This document shows, piece by piece, positions 6,460-12,410 of a stretch of DNA of 12,410 bases. Below the pieces are notes generated by a model. It searched no databases. It had not been told where the DNA came from and worked only from the letters and a program-made list of their open reading frames with translations. The stretch lies in assembly GCF_905372335.1 (NCBI RefSeq), contig NZ_CAJPOU010000039.1, positions 1 to 12,410 on the forward strand. Direction: 5' to 3'. The first letter of the stretch is position 1; the number at the start of each line of letters is the position of its first letter. The translations under genes and the position numbers were made by a program. The stretch comes from Streptococcus sp. A12. GTDB taxonomy: Bacteria > Bacillota > Bacilli > Lactobacillales > Streptococcaceae.

Positions 6460-7416
6460 TTAGCGATATTGTTTCAAATGAAGGTCCTGCGCTTGATCGG
6501 CTTGGTAGATCGCACTACCGATAGCTACCGCCATCTTATGGAGGGGGATATCATGCACACGCACAATTTCTACCCCTTGGCTGGCAGCCACACTCGTCAA
6601 ATGACTGGAGGCCAAATCCCGATTGTAGAATCCTTCTTTCGTTTCAGGGTCAGTCTCAAATCCCTCTTCTTCCAGAATATTGACCACAAAGCGCTTCCGA
6701 GAGACTCCTAAAAAGATTGGATACCCCTTAGCATGAATGGTTTTTAAGTCCTGCAAGAGTTGAAGGTTTTCCCGCTTAGTCAAGCCAAAACCAATCCCAG
6801 GATCTAAGAAGAGTTGATCCGGACTCAATCCCGCCCCCTCTGCCCGCTCAAGGCTCTTAGCAAAGAAGGCCCACATGCAGTCTTGGATAGAAATGCTTTC
6901 AAACTGCGCCAACTCCTCTGATGAAAAGACCGGCTCAAAACCAAAGGTCGGAAAAATGACGGAACTTGGATGATGAGGACGAGCCATGACTGGATTAAAC
7001 ATAAGAATGGCTCCAGCCTGAGCTTCTGCAATCACCCTCGCCATTTGCGGATCTCCTAGAAAGCCTGTGATATCATTGACCAAGTCTGCACCAGCTGCTA
7101 GGGCTGCACGAGCGACCTCTGACTTCCAAGTATCAACCGAAATCAAGATATCACTCTCTGCTCGAATTGCTTCAATGACGGGCACGACTCGCTGAATTTC
7201 TTCCTGAATTTCCACAAAATGACTCCCTGGACGTGTGGACTCCCCACCAATATCTAGTATGCTTGCTCCTTCTGATATTAACTTTCGAGCTTGCTCGAGA
7301 GCTCCTTCTACCGTTTGGTAACGTCCACCATCTGAAAAGGAGTCGGGGGTGACATTGAGGATGCCACATAGAAGAGTCCGACCCTTGCCTAGTTGTCTCC
7401 ATTCACTCTTTGACAT
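6460..7416 (-). CDS. folP: Dihydropteroate synthase
   Basis: A 318-residue TIM-barrel enzyme that condenses hydroxymethyl-dihydropterin pyrophosphate with p-aminobenzoate; it is the sulfonamide target. Motifs: NVTPDSFSDGG (residues 21-31), GGESTRPGS (57-65), VDTWK (94-98), DLVNDI (111-116), then DPGIGFGLTK, GVSRKRF and RVHDI near the end. I chose ATG at 7416 because AAGGA lies 4 bases upstream and the protein then starts MSKSEW, close in length to the pneumococcal SulA of about 314 residues. In-frame ATGs at 7428 and 7455 lack good ribosome sites. The loop after RPGS reads RPGSHFVEI with no residue duplication of the kind known in sulfonamide-resistant pneumococci. First gene of the fol operon. 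Confidence 0.94.
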   Translation of the reverse strand: MSKSEWRQLGKGRTLLCGILNVTPDSFSDGGRYQTVEGALEQARKLISEGASILDIGGESTRPGSHFVEIQEEIQRVVPVIEAIRAESDILISVDTWKSEVARAALAAGADLVNDITGFLGDPQMARVIAEAQAGAILMFNPVMARPHHPSSVIFPTFGFEPVFSSEELAQFESISIQDCMWAFFAKSLERAEGAGLSPDQLFLDPGIGFGLTKRENLQLLQDLKTIHAKGYPIFLGVSRKRFVVNILEEEGFETDPETKEGFYNRDLASSHLTSVAASQGVEIVRVHDIPLHKMAVAIGSAIYQADQAQDLHLKQYR

Positions 7417-7456
7417 ATCTTCCTTCATCTTTCTACAGAAAAGCCAACCAAGCATA

Positions 7457-7484
7457 GAAAAGAGGTTAGAATCTTTCCAACCTC
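7457..7484 (-). terminator. Terminator-like hairpin in the folP leader (possible attenuator)
   Basis: On the minus strand GAGGTT, a G-T pair and GAA pair with TTC and AACCTC over a 3-base loop (7484-7462), giving a 10-pair stem followed by TTTTCT (7461-7456). It is only 46 bases upstream of the folP start. It could terminate CPBP-gene transcripts or attenuate the fol operon. The short T-run suggests partial efficiency. Confidence 0.5.
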
Positions 7485-7516
7485 CGAGTTTGTCTCTATC
7501 TGCGCCTAGATGCTTT

Positions 7517-7533
7517 TTTGGTAGCTTACCAAA
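7517..7533. other. Second hairpin in the folP leader
   Basis: TTTGGTA (7517-7523) and TACCAAA (7527-7533) are perfectly complementary around a 3-base loop; GC on each side can extend the stem past a bulge of three T. On the minus strand it is followed by A residues, so it is not a terminator. It lies between the CPBP stop codon and the terminator-like hairpin. Confidence 0.45.
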
Positions 7534-7562
7534 GCTTCTGAATAAAACCCATTGGTTCTATC

Positions 7563-7571
7563 ATTCTACCA
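7563..7571 (-). promoter_or_regulatory. Possible extended -10 promoter of the fol operon
   Basis: TGGTAGAAT on the minus strand (TG, one base, TAGAAT) lies just after the CPBP stop codon. The -35 position inside the CPBP gene reads TTTTCT, a poor match. It would give a leader of about 140 nt that includes both hairpins. No better promoter is seen between the hairpins and folP. Confidence 0.35.
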
Positions 7572-7575
7572 TATT

Positions 7576-8262
7576 TTAAGCGGGAAGAAAAGAAACCAGA
7601 ATAGTTATCAGAAAGGCAAAAGCATTCATGGTAAAGTGCAATAAAATCGAATATTCTACTCGTTTGTAGCGGTAGGCAACCCAAGTCAAGATGAGAGACA
7701 TACCTCCATAGATGATCCAGGAACCAAGATTACTTGGTGTGTGTAAATAGGCAAATACAAGAGCCCCAACCAAATAACCAATTTTTTCGTGCCCCTTAAA
7801 GATCAAGCGTGGAATCACAGCTCGACAGATAATTTCTTCTCCTAAAGGCGCCACTACGACAATGAGCAAACCCATTGCCAGCTGAGGGGCCAAGGAAGCC
7901 ACCCCTTGGATAGTCTCTTGGTTAGCTGTCGTCGCCTCTCCCAACTGCCTAAGAAGGTTAACCCCAAGAGCATTATTGGCCAGCAACAGGAGAAAATAAA
8001 GGAGATTTCGCCCAATATCTCTGCCTTTGATTCGTGAAAAATCTAGTGAATCAAGTGGACTCCATTTCATAAACCACCAAAGCAAATAGACGAGGAGCAT
8101 GGTAACCCCAAGGACCAAACTATTGATTGTCCAATTTGACCAAGCATTTTCAATCCCCAAGATCAAAGCGATCATGGGTAGTTGAGTCGCTATAAATAAC
8201 GGTAATCCAATTAGTAACCACAGACCATTTGAAACCCATTTTTTCTCCATCCAATTTTCCAT
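7576..8262 (-). CDS. CPBP family intramembrane glutamic endopeptidase-like protein
   Basis: A 228-residue polytopic membrane protein with about six hydrophobic segments (roughly residues 14-36, 46-66, 86-100, 127-140, 160-172 and 185-225). It carries the three CPBP (Abi, CAAX protease) motifs in order: EEIICRAVIPR (EExxxR) near residue 142, FAYLHTP (FxxxH) near 170, and HFTMNAFAF (HxxxN) near 209. All catalytic-type residues (Glu-Glu-Arg, His, His, Asn) are present, so an active intramembrane protease is plausible. Family members are linked to bacteriocin self-immunity or processing, but no bacteriocin gene is nearby here and the substrate is unknown. ATG at 8262 has GAGG at 7-base spacing. 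It has its own promoter, downstream of the ackA terminator. Confidence 0.88.
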   Translation of the reverse strand: MENWMEKKWVSNGLWLLIGLPLFIATQLPMIALILGIENAWSNWTINSLVLGVTMLLVYLLWWFMKWSPLDSLDFSRIKGRDIGRNLLYFLLLLANNALGVNLLRQLGEATTANQETIQGVASLAPQLAMGLLIVVVAPLGEEIICRAVIPRLIFKGHEKIGYLVGALVFAYLHTPSNLGSWIIYGGMSLILTWVAYRYKRVEYSILLHFTMNAFAFLITILVSFLPA

Positions 8263-8293
8263 TATTTTACCTCGATTATCAAACTATTTTTCT

Positions 8294-8322
8294 AGTATAG
8301 CATAGATGAGCTACTGGGGCAA
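8294..8322 (-). promoter_or_regulatory. Promoter of the CPBP gene
   Basis: TTGCCC (8317-8322) and TATACT (8294-8299) are 17 bp apart on the minus strand, with TG one base before the -10. Predicted start is near 8287, leaving a leader of about 25 nt that contains the GAGG site. Confidence 0.7.
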
Positions 8323-8346
8323 GCCCAAGTAGTAGTCGCACAATAG

Positions 8347-8375
8347 AAAAAAGAGGCGCTTCAAATCAGCCTCTT
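8347..8375 (-). terminator. Intrinsic terminator of ackA
   Basis: On the minus strand AAGAGGC (8375-8369) pairs with GCCTCTT (8357-8351) over an 11-base loop and runs into further T residues to 8347. It begins 28 bases after the ackA stop codon. Confidence 0.85.
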
Positions 8376-8403
8376 CTCTCTTGTTTTTTTTTAGAATAAA
8401 GTC

Positions 8404-9600
8404 TTACCCCTTATTTTTAAAGCGTTCAACATCACGGGCAATGACTAATTCTTCGTCCGTTGGGATGACCAAAACTCTCACTTTAGCATCCGGTGTTGAA
8501 ATATCTCCTTCTGCACCAAAGACGTTCTTTTCTGGATCTACAGCACATCCAAACCAAGTCATCCCATCAATGACTTGTCCACGAATCGTCTTAGAATTTT
8601 CTCCAATTCCAGCTGTAAAGATGATGGCATCTGCTCCATTCAAGACAGCAAAGTATTGACCGATGTATTTCTTAATACGGTCGACAAAAATGTCGTTGGC
8701 CAAAAGTGCCTTGTCATTTCCACTGCGCATGGCTTCGTGAATATCACGCATATCGCTAGAAAGCTCAGACACCCCTAGAAGACCAGATTCACGGTTCAAA
8801 ATACGACTGATATCTTCTGGATTATTGAAATCTTCTGTGTGCTCCATCAAGTAAGGAATAATGGCAGGGTCAATATCCCCTGTACGTGTTCCCATCATGA
8901 TGCCACCAAGTGGTGTGAAGCCCATAGACGTATCTACAGAAATTCCTTTGTCTACCGCTGTGATAGAAGCTCCATTCCCAATGTGGCAAGTGATTAATTT
9001 CAACTCTTCGATTGGTTTTCCAAGAAGCTTCGCTGCTTCGTGGGCTACATACTCATGGCTTGTCCCGTGAGCTCCATACTTACGTACCTTGTTTTCTGTA
9101 TAGTACTTAGTTGGAAGAGGGTAACGATAAGCTTTTTCAGGCATTGTTGTATGGAAAGAGGTATCAAATACAACAACGCTGGTAATATCTGGTAACAATT
9201 CTTTAAAGGCACGGATCCCAGCAGCATTGGCAGGATTGTGCAATGGAGCCAACAAAGAAAGTTCCTCAACCTTTTGAATGACTTCTTCATCTACAAGAGC
9301 AGACTCTTTGAAGTACTCACCACCTGCTACGACACGGTGTCCTACTCCAGTGATTTCATCGTAGGAAGCAATAATATTAAAACGAATCAAATCATCGAGA
9401 AGGATTTTAACCGCTTGTGTGTGGTTCTCAATATCTAAAACCTGTTTTTCTGCTCGACCATCGAATTTTACTGTCGAAATGGAATCTTTAAGTCCAATTC
9501 TCTCGATGAGCCCTTTTGCCAAAACTGTTTCTTCTGGCATTTGGTATAATTGCCATTTCAAACTTGAACTGCCTGCATTAATTGCAATTGTTTTCGTCAT
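8404..9600 (-). CDS. ackA: Acetate kinase
   Basis: A 398-residue cytoplasmic enzyme that transfers phosphate between acetyl phosphate and ADP, giving acetate and ATP in the Pta-Ack or pyruvate oxidase route. ASKHA-fold signatures are seen in order: INAGSSSLKWQLY (Asn8 and the phosphate loop), GVGHRVVAGGE (Arg89), VFDTSFH (Asp146), GAHGTSH (His178), CHIGNGASI, TSMGFTPLGG and GTRTGDIDP (Arg239), then FTAGIGENS and PTDEEL near the C-terminus. Full length for the family. ATG at 9600 has GAGG at 7-base spacing. It has its own extended -10 promoter, a cre-like site at the predicted transcription start, and a terminator, so it is probably monocistronic, with possible read-through from the comG transcript upstream. 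Confidence 0.96.
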   Translation of the reverse strand: MTKTIAINAGSSSLKWQLYQMPEETVLAKGLIERIGLKDSISTVKFDGRAEKQVLDIENHTQAVKILLDDLIRFNIIASYDEITGVGHRVVAGGEYFKESALVDEEVIQKVEELSLLAPLHNPANAAGIRAFKELLPDITSVVVFDTSFHTTMPEKAYRYPLPTKYYTENKVRKYGAHGTSHEYVAHEAAKLLGKPIEELKLITCHIGNGASITAVDKGISVDTSMGFTPLGGIMMGTRTGDIDPAIIPYLMEHTEDFNNPEDISRILNRESGLLGVSELSSDMRDIHEAMRSGNDKALLANDIFVDRIKKYIGQYFAVLNGADAIIFTAGIGENSKTIRGQVIDGMTWFGCAVDPEKNVFGAEGDISTPDAKVRVLVIPTDEELVIARDVERFKNKG

Positions 9601-9611
9601 TTTTTTACCTC

Positions 9612-9625
9612 TTTAAGCGTTTTCA
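9612..9625 (-). promoter_or_regulatory. cre-like CcpA site at the ackA transcription start
   Basis: The minus-strand sequence TGAAAACGCTTAAA matches the core of the catabolite response element (TGnAAnCGnT) and is close to the ideal TGAAAGCGCTTTCA. It spans about the first 13 transcribed bases, a position that usually blocks transcription. CcpA binding is inferred. Confidence 0.45.
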
Positions 9626-9630
9626 CTCCT

Positions 9631-9659
9631 ATTATAGCAAAATTTTGTTTAAATTTCAC
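9631..9659 (-). promoter_or_regulatory. Promoter of ackA
   Basis: TATAAT (9631-9636) with TG one base upstream is a perfect extended -10. GTGAAA (9654-9659), 17 bp away, matches TTGACA at four positions. The -35 lies in the last codons of the methyltransferase gene. Confidence 0.75.
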
Positions 9660-10602
9660 TTTCTTTATTCCAGTTTTGAAAACTTTCACGGAATTTCATG
9701 AGGTCTTCCTGGTCTTGCAAATCAGTCAAAGGATAGACAAATGGTTGGACCACCGCTTCTTCTTGCTTGCGTAAAACAAAGATGGTTTTTGCTAGATTGG
9801 CTGATCGAAAGAGGTTCTCTGGCAAGGTCACCATGGCCAAGACCTGAGCATGATCCTGCATCCATTTTTTCAGCAGAGGACTCTGCTCGCTTGTCAAAAG
9901 ATCATTCGGAGCTAGAAAAATAGCGACGCCACCTGGTTTTAAGTATTTTAGCGATTGTTCGATCAATAAATGATGGGCATAGGTGTGGCCCTGAGGGGAA
10001 GCGACCTGGTAACGACTCGCAATGGCATCATCTGGATAATAACCGACAGGTAAATCGCTGATAATCACATCGCTCTCTTTCAAAACTTGTGGACGAACGG
10101 CATCACCTTGGGCAAAATTCACATCCGCCTTCATCACTTCTGCCATACTAGCCGCAAGGTCAATCAAGAGATCATCAATTTCCAAGCCCAAATAATCTAA
10201 GGAACACTGACAGTTGTTCATCAAGGTTTGGGCTAAGTTACCTGTTCCACTCCCAATTTCTAGCACATCTACTTGATCGGAACTAGCCAACTGATCCACT
10301 AGAAAGACCAAAAGAAGTCCAATCCCATCTGGCGTAAATTGGTGATTGAACTGTAGGGGCTCTGTTTGGGCAGCCTTCATCAAAAGATACTGGAAGGAGC
10401 GACGCAACTCTTCCTTGCTCAAGTTCAAGTCCTTCAGCCACTGGTTGTTTTCCTTCACTAGAGTCAACTCTGTTTGCCCATCCAGATAGATGGCATTCTG
10501 CTCCACTAGAGCATCATAAAAGTTGGTCTGCAAATCATTTTGGATAATTTGGGTATTCTCTAATAGGTAGCCGTAGGCTTTCTCAATTTTTTCGAAATTC
10601 AT
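9649..10602 (-). CDS. YtxK-like class I SAM-dependent methyltransferase
   Basis: A 317-residue protein with the fold of N6-adenine DNA methylases, similar in place and sequence type to Bacillus YtxK. The N-terminal 90 residues are helical. The SAM-binding motif is VLEIGSGTGNLA (about residues 113-124), with an acidic LGLEIDD at the end of the next strand. The catalytic motif IV position reads ISDLPVGYYP (181-190), a variant of NPPY. LKPGGVAIFLAP (221-232) follows. There is no target-recognition domain or restriction partner, so a restriction-modification role is unlikely; the substrate is unknown. I chose ATG at 10602 because GGAGG ends 5 bases upstream; an ATG at 10614 has no site. It follows comGG by 31 bp with no terminator, so it is probably cotranscribed with the competence pilus genes. 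Confidence 0.88.
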   Translation of the reverse strand: MNFEKIEKAYGYLLENTQIIQNDLQTNFYDALVEQNAIYLDGQTELTLVKENNQWLKDLNLSKEELRRSFQYLLMKAAQTEPLQFNHQFTPDGIGLLLVFLVDQLASSDQVDVLEIGSGTGNLAQTLMNNCQCSLDYLGLEIDDLLIDLAASMAEVMKADVNFAQGDAVRPQVLKESDVIISDLPVGYYPDDAIASRYQVASPQGHTYAHHLLIEQSLKYLKPGGVAIFLAPNDLLTSEQSPLLKKWMQDHAQVLAMVTLPENLFRSANLAKTIFVLRKQEEAVVQPFVYPLTDLQDQEDLMKFRESFQNWNKESEI

Positions 10603-10633
10603 GCTTTCCTCCATCTTTTAATCATATCAAATT

Positions 10634-11080
10634 TTAAGAGTTTTCGCTATGCTTTTCGAAGACCTGAGGCTTCTCTTCCTCAGTCGTGGTCGGGTGGTGT
10701 GTGGCTGAATCTGGAGCCTGCTTCTCCTTTTCCTTCTTGTCGGTTTTTTTCTTTTCCCGAGGAGGTAGAGCAAAGGTGAAATGGTAGCTTCCCCCATCTT
10801 GTAAGTGACTCGTTACGTTGGCAAAGCCCGATTTTTCTTCCAAATCGACTCGGCCAGTTGAGAAGGTCATAGTTTTTTCTTCCCGATCCCAAGTATCAAT
10901 CGCCAATTGAGCTTGCGCATAAGCCTGGATCCGGTGCTGACTAGCAAGGAGGATCCGTCTCTCTGCCACTTGTCTGTTCAGGTAAAACTGAAGCAAGAGA
11001 CTAAAAACCGCCGACATAAAAAGGGCATAAAGAAGGATCCCGGCCTCAATCTGCTTCTTTTTTATCCTTTTCCACCACAC
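10634..11080 (-). CDS. comGG: Competence pilus minor pilin ComGG
   Basis: A 148-residue minor pseudopilin of the DNA-uptake pilus, recognised by its N-terminus (EAGILLYALFMSAVFSLLLQFYLNRQ), which resembles pneumococcal ComGG/CglG. One hydrophobic helix spans about residues 13-33. Unlike the other pilins here it has no Glu at position +5 of the predicted mature helix; Tyr18 stands near that place. The C-terminal 40 residues (from PPREKKK on) are rich in Lys and Glu and probably disordered. It starts with GTG at 11080, with GGGAGG 9 bases upstream, and overlaps comGF by 35 bp. It is the last pilin gene of the operon and probably sits at the pilus tip with the other minor pilins, by analogy with type II secretion pseudopilins. 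Confidence 0.88.
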   Translation of the reverse strand: MWWKRIKKKQIEAGILLYALFMSAVFSLLLQFYLNRQVAERRILLASQHRIQAYAQAQLAIDTWDREEKTMTFSTGRVDLEEKSGFANVTSHLQDGGSYHFTFALPPREKKKTDKKEKEKQAPDSATHHPTTTEEEKPQVFEKHSENS

Positions 11081-11501
11081 GGTAGACCACCTCCCTTTCT
11101 AACCCTTCTTCAAAGCGCAGTTGAATAGACACAAGATCTCCTCTTTTTTCAATCCAGGCGGATTCAACTCCATCTATCATCGGTTGATAGCCACGGCCAG
11201 TCGCATCTGTCTTTCGGATATCTCCCCCCTTAGCCAGTCCAATGGCTATGGGTTTTTGATCCTGAACAAGATAGAATTTGTTGTCTCTGACCTCTTCAAA
11301 TTGGCTACGAGACAATTCAATGTCCAGCTGGTCCTGAAAGAGCAACCATTCCTCTTGCTTGATGTGACTTTGGTACTGGAGTTCTTGACGCAAAAGGCTT
11401 GTCAATCCTTGAAACACTAATAAACCACCGCTGATGACGAGCAGGGCAACCAAGGCCTCGAGTAAAGTAAAGGCTGGCAGTTTAGTTCTTTTCAACAGCA
11501 A
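11046..11501 (-). CDS. comGF: Competence pilus minor pilin ComGF
   Basis: A 151-residue minor pilin with a class III prepilin signal: short basic leader (KRTKLPA), predicted cleavage after Ala10, then FTLLEALVALLVISGG with Glu at +5, and a hydrophobic helix to about residue 35. The soluble part includes RGYQPMIDG, also found in pneumococcal ComGF. The reading frame opens with TTG at 11501, directly after an in-frame TGA, so no ATG start is possible near the pilin leader; GGAAAGG lies 6 bases before the TTG, with a second TTG at 11495. The start overlaps comGE by 20 bp. Processing by the prepilin peptidase (encoded elsewhere) and assembly into the transformation pilus are known for the family. 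Confidence 0.88.
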   Translation of the reverse strand: MLLKRTKLPAFTLLEALVALLVISGGLLVFQGLTSLLRQELQYQSHIKQEEWLLFQDQLDIELSRSQFEEVRDNKFYLVQDQKPIAIGLAKGGDIRKTDATGRGYQPMIDGVESAWIEKRGDLVSIQLRFEEGLEREVVYRVVEKDKKEAD

Positions 11502-11775
11502 TCACAACCTTTCCTTCATGATAGACCTTTAAGGACTTAGCAGACCTCTCCACCTGGACACTGACCTGATTGATGCTCAATTGATCCTGCCTTGTCTGGA
11601 TCGCCATTTTTGCGACTCGCAAGACTTCTCCTTGTCTCAACTCTTCTAAGCGCTGCTGTCGTGAGTCCCCTAGCTCTCCCAACACAAGGGTCGTGAGGGC
11701 ACCAAACATCGCTAGAGCAATCAGTCCTTCTAACAAGAGACTAGCGGGGAGCCGTCGTTTTTTTAATTTTTCCAT
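11482..11775 (-). CDS. comGE: Competence pilus minor pilin ComGE
   Basis: A 97-residue minor pilin beginning MEKLKKRRLPA. The predicted prepilin peptidase cut is after Ala11, giving SLLLEGLIALAMFGALTTLVLG: Ser replaces the usual Phe at +1, while Glu at +5 (Glu16) is kept. The rest contains EVLRVAKMAIQT and VYHEGKVVIAV, which match the streptococcal ComGE pattern. I chose ATG at 11775 because pneumococcal ComGE also starts MEKL; a TTG at 11781 is the alternative. The ribosome site is weak, and the start lies 35 bp inside comGD, so translation probably depends on coupling. Confidence 0.85.
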   Translation of the reverse strand: MEKLKKRRLPASLLLEGLIALAMFGALTTLVLGELGDSRQQRLEELRQGEVLRVAKMAIQTRQDQLSINQVSVQVERSAKSLKVYHEGKVVIAVEKN

Positions 11776-12151
11776 TCCCAATTGCCAACTGATAGGTCAC
11801 CACCTCTTTCTCTGTCTGAAATTGAATCTTGGTCAGGCTTGAATTGCCTCCTGCTGGATCAAAGGTCAGTTGCTTCTCTCTGACCACTTCCACCCCTTTT
11901 GGAAGCGGTAATTCTTGATAGGGACTATGAACCCCACCGTGGTCGATGGAAAGGAGAGCTCTCTCCTCTTTTGCAATACTCATCTTTTGTGTCTCCTGAT
12001 AGACCCGTTCGAATTCCGAGAAAAACAATGTTTCTTCCACCTGCCCAAAGGCTTGATGGACTGACCCGGCTAGCAGCCAACATAGAAGACTGACGATACC
12101 TAGAGTTAGTAAGCTCTCTAGAAGGGTGAAAGCCTTAATCTGCAACCGCAC
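11741..12151 (-). CDS. comGD: Competence pilus minor pilin ComGD
   Basis: A minor pilin of 136 residues from GTG at 12151, or 141 from ATG at 12166. The GTG is preferred because AGGTGA ends 5 bases upstream and the leader is then short, as in pneumococcal ComGD. The class III signal is KAFTLLESLLTLGIV, cut after Ala7, with Glu at +5, followed by one hydrophobic helix to about residue 27. FERVYQETQK, LPLPKGVEV and the conserved FDPAGGNSSLTKIQFQ support the identification. It overlaps comGC by 17 bp upstream and comGE by 35 bp downstream. It is part of the pilus that pulls DNA to the cell surface during competence. Confidence 0.88.
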   Translation of the reverse strand: MRLQIKAFTLLESLLTLGIVSLLCWLLAGSVHQAFGQVEETLFFSEFERVYQETQKMSIAKEERALLSIDHGGVHSPYQELPLPKGVEVVREKQLTFDPAGGNSSLTKIQFQTEKEVVTYQLAIGNGKIKKTTAPR

Positions 12152-12410
12152 GGTGATCACCTGCATTCTTCACATAGTGAGCACGGTAGGCTTCTGCTTG
12201 TTTTTGAGTGATTTGTCCTTCTGCGACAAGCTTAGAAAGACTAGCTTTTTCATTCTGATGATTGAGTTCATAGAGCTCAGCCTGGCTCTCCACGACTTTG
12301 ACGACTGCTCGATTTCCTGTATCTGTTACCGAATCTTTCTGCTTGGTCAAGTTCGGAACAAAGAGCAAGAGAAGAACGCTGATAATGAGCAAAACAACTA
12401 ACATTTCAAT
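12135..12410 (-). CDS. comGC: Competence pilus major pilin ComGC, 5' end missing
   Basis: The last 92 codons including stop. The window edge cuts off the basic leader and the residues up to about +3 of the mature protein. The visible part starts IEMLVVLLIISVLLLLFVPNL: the Glu is the conserved +5 residue and is followed by the long assembly helix. VVKVVESQAELYELN and ITQKQAEAYRAHYVKN match streptococcal ComGC, the main subunit of the transformation pilus. The ATG at 12404 lies within the helix and is not the true start. comGA, comGB and the competence promoter should lie beyond 12410. Confidence 0.92.
   Translation of the reverse strand: MEMLVVLLIISVLLLLFVPNLTKQKDSVTDTGNRAVVKVVESQAELYELNHQNEKASLSKLVAEGQITQKQAEAYRAHYVKNAGDHRAVAD

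Noticed and set aside
7220..7250. Sulfonamide-resistance type insertion in folP
   Set aside because: The region after RPGS reads RPGSHFVEI, the same length as the normal protein, with no duplicated residues. Resistance by point changes cannot be judged.
7646..7653. ATCGAATA, resembling the streptococcal competence cin-box TACGAATA
   Set aside because: It lies inside the CPBP coding sequence, not upstream of any gene, and differs at two positions.
9649..10602. Restriction-modification system
   Set aside because: The methyltransferase has no target-recognition domain, specificity subunit or restriction gene nearby, and its position matches the housekeeping ytxK-ackA arrangement.
1..12410. CRISPR array, insertion sequence, prophage or tRNA
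   Set aside because: No spaced direct repeats, transposase or integrase motifs, or cloverleaf were seen on either strand.

Overview
The window looks like core chromosome of a low-GC Firmicute, almost certainly a Streptococcus of the mitis/sanguinis/parasanguinis type. The reasons are a folP-folC-folE-folBK cluster in the same order and with the same FolB-FolK fusion as the pneumococcal sulA-sulB-sulC-sulD genes, streptococcal-type ComG (ComY) minor pilins next to a YtxK-like methyltransferase and ackA, and a pepA gene divergent from a DUF4651/thioredoxin-like pair. No mobile element, CRISPR array, tRNA or rRNA was seen. Family names come from recognised motifs and remembered homologues; no database search was possible.

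Layout. Positions 1-525 (minus strand) hold the start of a thioredoxin-like gene and a small membrane-anchored DUF4651 gene that overlap by ATGA. A divergent intergenic region (526-671) leads to pepA (M42 aminopeptidase, plus strand), which ends in an intrinsic terminator. The tail of that terminator merges into an extended -10 promoter for a DUF1846 gene (plus strand), whose roughly 97-nt leader can fold into one long bulged hairpin. A strong bidirectional terminator (3421-3466) separates DUF1846 from a convergent 51-residue membrane protein (3489-3644, minus) with a near-consensus promoter.

From 3732 to 12410 everything is on the minus strand. In order of transcription, starting from the right edge, it reads: comGC (5' end cut off by the window), comGD, comGE, comGF and comGG, tightly overlapping; a YtxK-like N6-adenine-methylase-fold protein 31 bp downstream; ackA with its own promoter, a cre-like site on its predicted start of transcription, and a terminator; a CPBP-family (Abi/CAAX protease-like) membrane protein with its own promoter; and the folate operon folP-folC-folE-folBK, ending in a terminator that overlaps the last codons of folBK.

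How the genes work together. The comG genes encode the pseudopilins of the competence (transformation) pilus; comGA and comGB should lie just off the right edge. AckA makes ATP and acetate from acetyl phosphate. The four fol genes supply most of the steps from GTP to dihydrofolate. PepA trims acidic N-terminal residues from peptides. The genes are ordinary; the most interesting material is regulatory: the folded DUF1846 leader, a possibly leaderless DUF4651 message, a terminator-like hairpin inside the folP leader, and the cre-like site at ackA.
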